DNA from: Ricinus communis
Taxonomy: Eukaryota > Streptophyta > Magnoliopsida > Malpighiales > Euphorbiaceae
DNA length: 64,000 bases
Assembly: GCF_019578655.1 (NCBI RefSeq)
Contig: NC_063258.1
Location: forward strand, 31,500,802 to 31,564,801
Direction: 5' to 3'
The translations under genes were made by a program, and so were the position numbers. Of this stretch, positions 37,696-50,071 are shown in pieces (positions within the stretch are counted from its first letter, which is position 1; each line of letters begins with the position of its first letter). The notes under the pieces were generated by a model. It worked only from the letters and a program-made list of their open reading frames with translations, did no database searches and had not been told where the DNA came from.

Positions 37696-38972
37696 GATAA
37701 AAGTTCAAAAAGTGAAAGTGATTGTTTGTTTAATATAGAAAAACAAGTTAATTTCAGACACTATTTTTTAAAAAAAATCTTATTGGTAGAAAAATAATGT
37801 TTAAATCCATGGGTGGGATTGAAACGGTCATCTTAGATAGAAGCCACTTAGATGCATATAAATATAAAGGAAAGCTGCCAAAAGGAAAATATAAAGGTTA
37901 AATTCAAAATCAATGGTGATGAGCAAACAGTTAGTTAAATGAGAAGGGACGGCAAGGCTAACTAATTCACGTGCAATTACTTAATCATAGGCATCAAGAT
38001 TGCAATATTCTTAAATTGTTTGCTTATATTAATTTAGGTTATGAATAGGGCATTTTATTTGTGTTATTATTTGCTTGTGAGCCCATCTGCATTATTCAAT
38101 AATGCCAGCTAATATTCTCCCTGGCTTACACTATAAGAACCTTTGAGAAAAAAAAAAAAAAATACTCTAGCAATCATTAAAAATGACAAAAAGTAACAGA
38201 GTTTATCATTCCTCAAGCCCTGTTACCTGTCTAAAAATATAATAATTTATTTGTAAGTCTTAAATTTTAAAATTTTTATAATATGAATTTATAAGTATCA
38301 CTCTTGTTATGTATTACTGACAATAATTAGAAATGTGACATATATTGAATATAAAAAAATTAAAATAATATATTACTTTTTATATCATCCAAATATAAAA
38401 AAATTGAGAACGTATATTACTCATTCAATAGTTGAGTGAAATACTTCTATTCAAAGTGATTAATTGATATTCCTGTTGTAGAAATTTACCATAGGCATGC
38501 TGCTAGTTTACATGTCGTAATGTCCAAGGGCAGCATCACCAGTGTTCTTTGCAGTTTTCTAAAGTCAGTGAAGAGGCCCATTGGACTACCCAAGGCAATA
38601 AATTTATTTACTAAAATATCTTAAGCCCATTTTACAATGGGTTGATTGTTGACATTCGGGGGGAAATGGAAAGACTTGCTTATAGTAGCAAGAGGCCTTT
38701 TTGCCTTCTGGCCACTGGTCTATCACCCACTTTGGTTTCAGAACTTCAGCCGTATAAAGTTGAGCGCCCATCAGACACTATGAAGGAGCCGACCAAGCAA
38801 ACCCTTGGCCCCTGATCCCTGTCTAAAGCCCAGAGGTTGACTTTGGATACAAATTTCAAAAGCTCTGATGAAAGCTAATTCAACCTCTTCCCCAACAAAG
38901 TTCAAGAATCCTAGACTGCTAATTAATACAAAATATCATTCTTACGAGTGTAAACTTCTTAAGGAAATATTG

Positions 38973-38996
38973 TTTTTTTTTTTTTTTTTTTTTTTT
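38973..38996. repeat. Poly-T run (24 T)
   Basis: Twenty-four consecutive T residues lie about 240 bases before the second copy of the A/T-rich dispersed repeat. The run could be the poly-A tail of a reverse-oriented retroposed sequence, but no body was recognised. Confidence 0.85.
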
Positions 38997-39234
38997 ACTT
39001 TTTAAAAATCACAATATGATTATTTTTTAGTTTTCTTACACTTGTTTTTTAAGTTTTACTAAAAAATAAAAAAAATCATAAAACAACCAAAATTTAATAA
39101 AAATAAGACGTTTGATATTTTAACACAACAAAAATAAAAAAATAAAAAAGTGTAAATTTAATAAAAAATAAAAAAGATAAATTTTTTTATATTACTCCAT
39201 TTAATTAAGTTTTTTTTAGATAACGTTTAATTAA

Positions 39235-39793
39235 GTTAAACAGTAACATTAATATATAATTTATTGTTAAATATAATTTATTATATTATATTATATTTAA
39301 TGATACAAATTAATCAAATATAACTTATAATAATTAAAAATTTATAGTTTATATTTTTTAGCTCAATAGTTATTATTAAATATTTATAAAAATACTTTAA
39401 AAATATAAATTTAAATTTAAATTCTACTAATAAAAATTTATAATTTTAAATACTATAATTTTAAATATTATAATTATTTAATTATTAAGAATAATTTTAA
39501 AATAATAATTATTTATTTTAAAATATAAAAATTTAATTATATAATATCAATTTAAAGTAAGTTATTGTTAATAAGTTTTAATAAAGATAATAGTGTCTAA
39601 ATAAATAAAAAAATCAAACCAGCTATCAGCTCATAAAAAAAAAAAAATTCTAAAATAGAGCTGATACAATCGGCAACTGATTATAACTAAATCAAGTATA
39701 AACTGTTATTTCTTAATTCTTTATCAAACACTTTGATATAGCTATTTAGTGAAAAATAGCTATTAGTTACATCCTCTAATCAAACAGTCTCTT
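39235..39793. mobile_element. A/T-rich non-coding dispersed repeat, copy 2
   Basis: Diverged second copy of the repeat at 36945-37515, same orientation, about 2.3 kb away. It has substitutions and small indels throughout and ends in CTAATCAAACAGTCTCTT, where copy 1 has CTAAACCAACATCCTCTT. The left terminal portion seen in copy 1 is missing or unrecognisable. Divergence suggests old insertions or an old segmental duplication. Confidence 0.6.
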
Positions 39794-40707
39794 AATATGA
39801 AAGGCTTGAGATATTTTTCCATTTAAATTATAATCAATAATCAAAGGAGATTAAGAAAGAGTATATGCAAATATATTTGGATTCCAATGAATCTTATTGC
39901 AAATTGAAAGCAAGAAGTGAGAGCAATTCCTTGAAGGTGAAGTGATAATATTTGGGGAGGAGTGGTGGTACAAGTTTTACCCTCTCTTTCCCTTTACCTG
40001 TAATCTAAGTTTGGTCACAACAAACAAAATGATAATAAATTACCAACTTATTGTCACTTTTATGGTACAATTAATAAAGTTATTGCCTTAAATTAGTTTA
40101 AGGCCACAAACGGCTCCTTAATTGGCGTAAATGCCCGGCTTTCTCCCAAAATTATAAACATAAAATAAAAATTAAATAGAGGAAACTACAATAAAGTATT
40201 GTGCTTCCATTCTTTTCTATAATTATTTTGGGTGACGGTTTTATTTTACTTTTCATTGTTTAATATAAATTTCAACTAATATATATTTTACAATGCATGT
40301 GGGACCATTCAAGATTAATTCTAATTATAAAATTATTCTCTAAGTAAGCATTAATAAATATCTTTAATTTTATTTAAAAAAATAAAAATATGATTTTGAA
40401 CGAAGATTTATACTATTTGTAAGAGTAATTGTATTATTATTTTGATAAGAAATACTTGATAAATAATTTACTAATTATTCATATAAAATTACACAGCTTT
40501 AAAATATTTATCTGTGAAATATTAAATAGTAATCAAATCAAAATCACAGACCTGAAATATAAAAAATTTACAGAAATGTAGGTGAAATAATAACCTTTTA
40601 TTTTTGGTGTTTATTTTTTTCAGATTAATAAATAAAAAGAAAAGAAGAGAATGTAGATTCATAGGGAGTGGGCAAAGCAAAGGGGAGATGGGATAGGGTA
40701 GGAACCA

Positions 40708-40715
40708 CATGCATG
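40708..40715. promoter_or_regulatory. RY-type motif CATGCATG
   Basis: The palindromic RY core CATGCATG sits within CACATGCATGCACATG in a slightly GC-richer block (40640-40760). RY motifs are bound by B3 factors of the ABI3/FUS3/LEC2 type. No gene is adjacent, so its significance is doubtful. Confidence 0.25.
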
Positions 40716-43700
40716 CACATGGGTCTAAAATAATAGTAAGGCAGCCACCTTTTGACGACATTCTTACGCACAAAATTATACTTATTATTCTTAATGGGTT
40801 ACACTTATAAATACTCTTAGATTAATTCTGTATAATGGAATCCTTCTCAGTTTTGTTATTGTCTCTTTCTTGGCTTTGATCGAATTCTGATAGGAAAGCA
40901 TATTATTAGAACTGAGAATGTTCTTCCTTAATTTCATGCCGTTAGGAATATTTTGTTTTAGCACATTTCAATTTCCATGTGCCTGCATTTTGTAGAAGGT
41001 TAGGCGGCTTTTTTATTTTATTTGAAAAAAATAAATCCTCTTAACTTTATATTTATTTTTAATTGATATCCAATGATATTGAGATAAAACTCTAAAATTT
41101 TGTGTAAAAAATTTATAATTTTTTTTATGCACTGAATAAATAGATAATTTATATATATTTATTAATATTATTACGGGGAACTATTCAATTATTTTTATTA
41201 TTTTCTGAAAAGATGAAGGTATATTAATATCTCCAAAACAGTATTAGTAAAACCGGCTGTAATGTAAAAAAATACAAGAAACTTAAATGATAAAAATGAA
41301 TCATGGAAGAAAAAGAAGAAAGTACAAAGAGAGGGACGAGGTGATGGATCGTATAATAATAATTTAAAGGCATGGAGAGCCAAAAACCCTTTGTAGAAAG
41401 TTTGGTAAGGACACAACACAAATGAGAGAGCGATGGTCTGGTGTCCACCACTAACCCATGCCATGATTGCTTTGCTGCGGCGCGGCTTCATCATTATTAC
41501 CTGTGCCGAATCCACCCAACAACACTCTCTTCTTAAAAGGAAAACATGCAATTGTTTTCATCATATTATAATCCCTTTCACCTTCTGCCTTTGCTTCCCA
41601 CTAAACCCTTTTTCTCTCGTATTTTATTAGTCAAAATTCTCGAGTATAATTAGTTTAATTTATTTATTTATTACTATTAACCATCTATTATTACAAATTA
41701 ACTAATAAAAATATTATAGCATACATCATTATACAATTAATTTTATCCATAAATAATGTAATAGATTAAATTTATTTAAATATTTTTTATTAAATTTTAA
41801 TTAATAGAAGAGCAGGTTATAAAATAAAATAGTACTAGATAGAAAGTAAATGTATTTTATTAGTATCATTATTTTAAATTATGTCTCCAGGATTCTCTTA
41901 TCTAAATTAATTGATTGAATAAGAAGAAACTTTAATTTCTTTAACTGTTAAAATATACCTCTGAAGGCTCAATGTTCCTTTGCAACTAACGAGTTAACAA
42001 GCTAATTGTTCACGGGTCATATTCATTAGAGAATTAATTAGATGATTAACGTGATGTTTTATTTCGAAATCAAATCATTAACGTCTAATCTAATCCGCTT
42101 ATACATCAACATGCTATATAAATTTATGGTGATTCGTAATTAGACAATTTGCCAATCCCTTGTTCATTAAAAGGCATTAGCATAGGCATAGGCATAACTT
42201 TATAAAAATAAAATAAAACATTCTTTGTGTACTGCATCCATCTAATAGTTTTCTGAATGAATACGCGGCGGGTGCTTAATTTTGCAAATTTAAATTCTTT
42301 TAAAGCAGGCGTCCGAACATTGTAAATCTCTTTTTTAATACTTAAACAATTATAAGTTCTTTAATACTAACATTCCATTTTTTTTTAATGGTGTTAGATT
42401 AACTATTTTTATATAAAAAAAGGAGATATTTCGAGAGAAGGGAGTCCGTAGACCGGCTTAATATCTTTTCTAGCTCTAGACAATGTTTAGTTATACATTA
42501 TAAAAATTATTTTTCTTACTTTTTGATATTTTAGAAAGTAAATATTTTTCAATTGATAATATATTAATATTTTTTGTGATATATTTAACAAATCATTTTT
42601 ATTATTTTTGTTAAAACTACCATGATGATAATGATTGATAATATTTTACAAGCTATTCATGTATTTAGAAAAAATATATATTTTTTTGTAAAGTTAAATA
42701 TCTCAATTGGTATTATTTTTATTTTCTGTTTATGATTTTTTTATAATATTTAATTAAAAATAAATATAAACTATGAATATTGCAAATTTTTTTAAAATTT
42801 AAATAACTTGTTTTCAAATCATCGACCTATCTCCTAAGCAGTTTTAAGGTATATTTTCTTTGGGTTTAAAATATTTTAACAAGTTACCAAGTATATTATT
42901 ATTACTATTAAAATTATTTAAAATATTATAAAATTAATATATATATATATATATATTAAAAATTAAGACTCTTAATGTTTTAAAAACTTTTATTTCGGGA
43001 CTTATGCTTTCCATTCTTGACATGGATTACACAACAAGAGATAATAAGTTTCTTACACTCAACTATACTTAATAGGCTGGGCTAAGTGCAGTGAGACTTG
43101 TCTATTAAATGAATTTTAGGATCCACTTTTATATGAATTCTTAATTCCTTCATTTTATATTTTAATATTGTTTTTGAACTCTAATAATATATATGAGCTG
43201 CGCAGAAATATAAACTTGGGACGCATTATCATATACCACTACCACTGAGAATAAAAAGAATTTTATGTGTAGGTCGAATCATATATTATGAAAGTGAAAG
43301 CATCCATTATACAGATAACACAAGAGGACTATTAGACAATAAATTCTAATTACTTCATAGCTCAAATCCCAAAATTAAACCATAAGTGTACCATTACGAG
43401 GCATATGATATGAGATTAAATACTTAATCAGCCAATATTAATTTCTCAACTTGGAAAACACAAGTATGATTTCCATAGAAAATATTACATCATCATTACT
43501 GCAAATACATAGGCTGAAATTACAAGTAAACTAAGGTAATTAACGAAGTTAATTACGTATTAGTTCTACCTTGAAAGATACGATGTGTAAGAAACAGGAA
43601 ACTCACAGCAGGAAAAAAAGACAGAATGCCAAGGGAAAAAGAAAAGAGAAAGCTCCAAAAAGCAACCGCTACCTATCTCTCTTTCTTTCACTTAAGGAAG

Positions 43701-43796
43701 AAAAACGAAGGGAAAAAATAAAAGAAAAGAGTAAAGGTTTTAAAAAAAGACAAATAGGAAAGCAAAAAAGAAGGATTAATTGATAGCTGCAAAGTT

Positions 43797-45544
43797 AAAT
43801 CTCTCTTCTTCTTATGTGTTGTTGAGATACAAATCGTGTTCAAGATATTAGAGTTTCTCTCTTGTGTCTTGAGATATAAATCTTGATCAATGCCTATGGC
43901 TGTTCATTAGATCTTCAAGATCACTTCTTCTTTTAAGGTACATTGTTTTGTTTCTGTATGATTCTTGAATTATGTTTGTTAACGTTTTTGCTTTGTTCTG
44001 TTTTGTTTATCTTTGCGGGCATTTTTGAGTTTTTCTTCAAAGTGAGGTTATTTATCAGCAGGTGAAAATGATTGTAGTATAATGAATCAAAAGATGTTGG
44101 TTTTTGAGCTTTGGATTTTGCATGAAAATGAAAGATTTTGGGAAGTTTGTGGATTCATTGGCTTATGTGAATGTGGAAAGTTTTGTTTCTGTTTCTTTAC
44201 TGGCTCGATATTTTTCCCGAGAAACAAACAACTGCTCGTTCTCTGGTCCTGAAACAGAGAGGATGTGTAGTTTAAAGAATTCTGCTTTGATTTCATTGTG
44301 TTTTCACTTTCCTACGTTTTCTCAGGAAACAAACAAAAACTAAAGTAACTATTAATTTAAATTTTGTAAAGAAAGAGATTGTGTGTAGTTTTCAACTCAG
44401 ATCACGTCTTTCTTTTTTTCTTTCCCCTGCTGTATTGTGTAGTACAGAAGGCAAGATAGAACGACCTACAATGAGAAAAGAGTGAAAAAGACCAAGCCAA
44501 CCCCAGCAATAACATTTTTATAAACAAAAAGAAATCGTCAGGAAGGATGGGTAAAATGGTCCGGAAACTGTTAATTAAGAAGACTTGCAAGGGAAGAAGG
44601 AAAAGATTCCCTTAGACTCATATCATTTTGCTTGCACGACTCCCAAGGAGTATTTTGTTGAAAATTTCGGAGAGAAAAAAAAGAAAGAGAGATAGAGATA
44701 GAGACAGAGAGAGGATTCTTTAATGTGTCCATAAAGCTATAAAACTTGGAAGGGATACGCTTGCACACAAGAAAAAGATTCAAACCTGAACTGAAACTTT
44801 TTTTTCTTTTTTCTTTTTCTTTTGTCAATTCTGTTACGTACCTGTACTACAGGTTAACTCGTGCACGCCAATCTTGTTAGTAAGTCAGGCCATAATATGT
44901 TGATGTTTTTTTAAATATATATATGGTTATATTTTCTTGGTTTTTGTGATGAAAAGAATGAAATTAGACAAGGAAAGAAAGGAAAAGATTTCATCTTTCT
45001 GTTCAGGAATGTGTTTGGTGTGAGTAGAGAATAAGTTTCATGTGCAACAGGAACTTATTTCAATAAGTTAGAGAGAATTTAATTAATTTCTTGTTAGGAT
45101 TACTGATTTTCAAAGCAAGCATCGAGTAAGTTTTTGGGTTCCTAATATTCTCACAGATTTTCTAATCAAATTATCTGTGCATATGTAATGAGTTTTATCC
45201 AAAAAAAAAAAGTCATTTTCCTTCAACATTCTTTTGGTTAGGTCAGGGAATATATAGCCTTTTCTTTTTTTATTCTTTTCTATATTAACTAGACCGGCCC
45301 AGTTGGTTTTGTTTTTTTTGACTAGTATAAACTTGTCGAGTGTATGTATTCCAGTTCAATGTGAACCCGGTAGTTTTGAATTTTGACATTTAGGTAATAG
45401 TTGATAAGAGTTTTCGTCCTGTGACAGAATCTGAGTGTGCCCTTTGCAGGTAGAGCAATGATATGAAAATGAATCATATTCATACTATGCTACATTGATA
45501 TTCTATGTAATGAAGAGTAGTGCTGCTTGGGAGGAGAAAATCAA
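43797..45544 (+). promoter_or_regulatory. SERINC gene 5' UTR with a 1.5-kb leader intron and upstream ORFs
   Basis: A pyrimidine-rich block (43797-43937) ends in AAG before GTACATTG, a good donor. A matching acceptor, CCTTTGCAG, ends at 45449, so a 5' UTR intron of about 1.5 kb is likely. The second leader exon (45450-45544) holds several ATGs: a 2-codon frame at 45458, an 11-codon frame at 45463, an ATG-stop at about 45504, and a frame from 45510 that overlaps the main start in another phase. The leader boundaries are inferred, not supported by transcripts. Confidence 0.45.
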
Positions 45545-48002
45545 ATGGAGAGTGGTACAAGCAGCAGAAATGATAGGAATGCAGCAATACTCAAGGACCC
45601 CTCATGGTTTAGCCAATTCAGAAATGGCTGCAATCCTTGGATGGCTAGATTTGCTTATGCTTTGATCTTTCTCTCTGCCAATCTCCTAGCTTGGGCTGCT
45701 CGAGACTATGGCCATGGTGCTTTATCAGAAATGGAAAGTAAGATTTGCATACATTACGTTTTAACTTTCACTTCTTGTTTTACTTGAGTTGGTTCAATAA
45801 TAAGACTAGTGGGGATGTGAAGGTAACTTGCATTTGGTGTAAAATTGTGGATGCAGGACTGAGAGTATGTGCTGGTAAATCTGACTGTTTGGGTGCCGAA
45901 GGTGTCCTGCGCGTAAGCTTGGGATGCTTTGTATCCTTCCAATCATAAGCATTATTCTAAGCTATCAATATAGGATATCACAAAGTTCATATATTTTGCC
46001 GCGAATACTGTTTTATCCTTAATGCCACAATAGGTGTTTTTCATGATAATGTTTCTTTCAACTGTTGGTACCTCAAAGTTTCATGATCCAAGAGATTCAT
46101 GGCATTCTGGATGGTGGGGTCCTAAAATCGTCCTGTGGATTGCATTGACGATCATGACATTCTTGGTTCCTTCTGCATTTATTCGGCTTTATGGTTCGTA
46201 TAATCTCTCACTCTAACAAAGCCTTACAAGCCATTTGGTCTTTTTTCTTTTGCTTTTTGGTCAATATTGATGTAAATTTCAACTCATTGTGCAGGAGAGA
46301 TTGCGCATTTTGGTGCCGGGTAACATGTGATTTCTATTATGAACTCCTGTCTATAAAGCAAGTTCGCTCTTTAATACTAGTAGAATTACTTATTTGATTA
46401 ACTTCTTCACAAATTCTATTTCAGGGTCTTTCTCTTGATTCAGCTAATAAGTATAATCAGTTTCATTACATGGTTGAATGACTGTTGTCTATCTGAGAAA
46501 TATGCAGAAAGATGGTAGGAATCCTTTCATTCCACTTTTTAAACTAATATCAATATATTATAAGGCCTTACTGTGATGATTTTTTATTTTTTTTTCAATT
46601 TGTCTGAAATCATTAATTTTTGTTCAAATGTTGCTGTTGAGTCTTTACTGCTGCAAAGAAGAATGGTCGTTTGTCCTTTTTAAAAATGCGAGTAATGCAG
46701 TTTAATAAATGCAGCCACATCCATGCAATGCTAATTGCAACAGTTGCATATGTTGTATGCATAGTGGGGATCATCATGATGTATATCTGGTATACACCAG
46801 AGACATCTTGCCTCCTTAACATTTTCTTCATTACTTGGACACTTGTGCTCCTACAAGTCATCACCAGCGTCTCTCTTCATCCAAAGGTAAGCATCAATCG
46901 TCGTTTTCTTTCATTTGATTAACGCTGTTCTACAAAGATAAGTTGCTGATTTCTCTTTTCTCTCTGAAATAACACAGGTGAATGCTGGCTTCTTGACTCC
47001 AGGGCTCATGGGTCTTTATGTGGTGTTCCTTTGCTGGTGTGCCATAAGAAGGCATGTTTTATCATCTCTGTTTGCTGTTCTCGAAAACCCAAAATCATGT
47101 AATTGTATTTTAGGGAATCTGAATGCTGTTGCATTTTCTTTTATTTTTGTGTTTCTAGTGAACCGGCAGGTGAAAGTTGCAACAGGAAAGCTGAAGCTTC
47201 AAAGAGAACAGACTGGCTTACCATAATAGTAATAACTAAATCCTTACTGTAACAGCTCTAATCATGTCCAAAAATTGTAATAAGTTTCCTATCAGATTGA
47301 CAAGTTGTAACTCTCATCCGTTCACAGAGCTTTGTTGTTGCACTACTTGCAATTGTTATTGCAACATTTTCAACGGGTATTGACTCGCAATGCTTCCAGG
47401 TATCCTCAGAACATTTAATTGTTAACTATCATCATTTTTCAAAAGAAGAAAAAAGGGGCTGACAGTGGCTACAGTTCAGGAAGGGTGAAAAGGAAGCTGA
47501 GGATGATGTCCCATATGGTTATGGCTTCTTCCACTTTGTTTTTGCCACAGGAGCAATGTACTTCGCGATGCTATTGATCGGTTGGAACACTCATCACGCC
47601 ATTAAGAAGTATGTTTCGTTACCAAAGTCTTACCACTATTTATTTTGTTTAAGCATCCTCTGCCCTGTCCATATCCTTACCTTTCCAACTTAACAGAAAC
47701 ACCCTTCTCTAAATTTCATAAGAGGACAACAAAAGTTGTAATGTTACTTACATGACTATTCTGCAGGTGGACAATTGATGTGGGCTGGACAAGCACATGG
47801 GTCAGAGTAGTTAATGAATGGCTAGCAGTTTGTGTATACTGTAAGTGCATAAAAGAAAAAAAGAAAAAACACATGCCTATGTAATTTGGACTACAGAATG
47901 AAGTAACACTTGTTAAGTAATGTTGGGAAATTTTAAATTGCAGTGTGGATGCTGGTGGCTCCAATCATCCTGAAGTGCAGACAAAATGCACAATCTACTT
48001 GA
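45545..48002 (+). CDS. SERINC / TMS family multi-pass membrane protein (12 coding exons, 398 aa)
   Basis: Coding exons: 45545-45737, 45857-45930, 46034-46193, 46295-46319, 46425-46514, 46715-46886, 46978-47051, 47159-47228, 47328-47399, 47475-47608, 47767-47840, 47944-48002. Joined they give 1197 bases in one frame. The start is the ATG of MESGTSSRND; an in-frame TAG lies upstream. Family marks are LLAWAARDYGHG, the conserved W-W-G-P-K block, CHIHAMLIA, the TSVSLHPKVNAGFLTPGLMG region and a final VNEWLAVCVYLWMLVAPIIL helix, with about ten hydrophobic segments. SERINC proteins are endomembrane and plasma-membrane proteins linked to serine-derived lipids and lipid scrambling; plant functions are little known. 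All introns are GT-AG except intron 7 (47052-47158), which starts with GC. Exon 4 is only 25 bases. The gene is convergent with the ArfGAP gene. Confidence 0.93.
47052..47158 (+). other. GC-AG intron 7 of the SERINC gene
   Basis: Only a donor at AAGAAG followed by GCATGT joins the exon ending C-A-I-R to the one beginning S-E-P-A-G-E-S in frame and with family similarity. The acceptor is TTTCTAG at 47152-47158. Reading through instead keeps an open frame for about 58 more codons (to 47226) but destroys similarity to SERINC. GC-AG introns are a minority class, roughly one percent in plants. Confidence 0.8.
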
Positions 48003-50071
48003 GACATTCTATTCTGGAATCTCCAAATCATTTTGCGATAGCATCTACCAGTTGTTGTTGTGTACAAGGTGGTCAAAACAGTTGCAGACAGAAGACAATT
48101 GAAAGACTTGAGGCTGGAGGAAAAGAAAAAACACGATACATGTGCTGATCATTTTCTGCATTCTTTTTTGATGTTACAAACCTATCCTCTGATTAACCAC
48201 AAAGGGGGCAAAAGAAAAAAGAAAAAAGAAAAGCAAAGAAGGAGGATGAATACAATTTAGTCTACTTGGAAATGCAAATTGATATCTGTATATGTGCTCA
48301 AATCTTAGTAGAGAACGAGACTATAATTGTTAATAGCTTTCCTATTATTAATTATGGCATCTGATGATGGAAGTTGAGATGTCATACCCCTAATTAGTAA
48401 GAAAGAAAGGAAATGCTTATCAACTTTCCAGGTTTAACATTTGGGCCTTTTTGTTAACCATTTGTTGGGGGGCTTCTCCAATTTTGTCAACCTTTTTCTC
48501 AGCCGCAAAAATAGATCAACTGTAACTAAATTTCTTTCTTTTTTCAAAAAATAAAAAAAATTACGGCACAAAAGAAATGCTAAATGTGAACTTATTCCAC
48601 TTTATTCGCAGTGGCAAATAACTATATGAATCAGACACTTAAGTCAACGAAATTTCAAACGAACTGCAAATAATGAACTCTAGATCCGATGGTTAACATG
48701 GACAAATTTTGATCGAGCATTTAAAATGCAATTATTTTCTTCTTATAAGCAAAAAGCAGACCGATTGAGACCTTGTTTCTCTGCAGGCGTCCTTTCCATA
48801 AGGCTGTTTGCCAAAGATAGGTCGATTTATAGCCAATTTGCCTCCTGAGCTTGACATTGATGACCAATTTATTCATATTCCTTTTTATGGCTAATTTAGC
48901 CAACAATCTGCCACTTTTAGCTAATTTATATATTTATTCAGCTGATATAATCGCATGAAGCACAAAGGTTATGTTTAGAATGAACAATATTATACATTTA
49001 TTCTGAATTAGCTGAATTGACAAGTGTAATTTAGAACCGAAGGTATCAATTTCGAAACCTCATATGTGATTAATTTCCTATAAAATAAGACTACCCATAA
49101 TGACTTATCTAAAAAATTATCCGTCTCCTAACACTAACTACTAATATATTAACTATATTTGTGGCAAAAACAATATTAAACAAATATAAGCTAATTTGTT
49201 ATAATGCTCATAATGCTTATTTTTAAGCAAGTGAATACCATCAAAAAGATAAAATGCTAATTATTAAAGAAAAAAAAAAGATATTAACGTTTAATTTGTT
49301 TAATGTTGTTCCCTTGCTTGAAAATAAACTTTTTGCTTCGCGTGAGCTGATAAAAGAGTAAATTAGCCAAAAATGGAAAACTACTGGTCGCATAGGCGAT
49401 AAAATAGAAACATAGGTAAATTAAGTTTTGACGCCAAGTTCAGAGGGGCAATTTGGGATTTCAGCCGTATGCAGGCGCACGTGTACCGGATGGAACCATT
49501 TCATGTCTTTCAGATAAAAGGTAATGGGAATTGGAGAGAAATGTAAAACTGCATCTCACCGAAAAATCATCTTAATATTCAACAATATATGCATACAAAC
49601 TGTTATCCCTGGTAAGAATTGTTCCACTAGCTTTTCACAGACTTGAACACCTCGCCGAAACATGAATATTCAGAATCATACATGAAAAGAAGAAGGAAAA
49701 AGAATTATGACTTCTAAGAGCAGCAGGCAACACACAAAAATGATACAGGTTCTACGGGTGACAGACAGCGCAAAGATCACCCAAGAACAATACAATAATG
49801 CCAATAGATATCATAGGCACATAAAAAGATAAAACCTAAATCCCCATGGAGGTGTCTACTCTCTTAAATTATACTCACTCTCTCTCTCCGAATAATTTTC
49901 AGGGTTGATATGGACATTTACCCTTCAACTTGATAAAAATGGGGCATGCAGTAATTTGGCTGGATGATTCAAGCAGAAGAATAGAAACCAAAAATTTCCA
50001 CCCAGCTATCTGGATGAAGCAACAAGTTGATGCTTCCGCTAAAATGAGGACACTTTTACTCTAGTTCAAGT
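48003..50071. other. Convergent intergenic region, SERINC and ArfGAP 3' ends
   Basis: About 2 kb between two stop codons on opposite strands. The SERINC 3' UTR probably ends within 48003-48400, and the ArfGAP 3' UTR (minus strand) probably covers about 49550-50071. The middle is A/T-rich spacer with no supported gene. Confidence 0.6.

Larger units (their letters stand above)
33564..43796. other. Intergenic spacer between LRX and SERINC
   Basis: The first few hundred bases are the LRX 3' UTR, with poly-T and (CTT)n tracts at 33960-34034. The rest has no convincing exon. It contains a local duplication (34652-34923), two copies of an A/T-rich repeat (36945-37515 and 39235-39793), an (AT)n run (37672-37694), a 24-T run (38973-38996), a less A/T-rich block at 38480-38930 of unknown nature, and an RY-type CATGCATG at 40708-40715. 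A/T-rich low-complexity DNA fills 41640-43560. Confidence 0.65.

Noticed and set aside
43571..43783. Lys/Arg-rich 70-codon frame upstream of SERINC
   Set aside because: Low-complexity A-rich sequence just before the likely SERINC leader; no family similarity and no promoter of its own.
47052..47226. In-frame extension of SERINC exon 7 to a stop at 47226
   Set aside because: It breaks SERINC similarity, which is restored exactly by a GC-AG intron; retained-intron isoforms remain possible.
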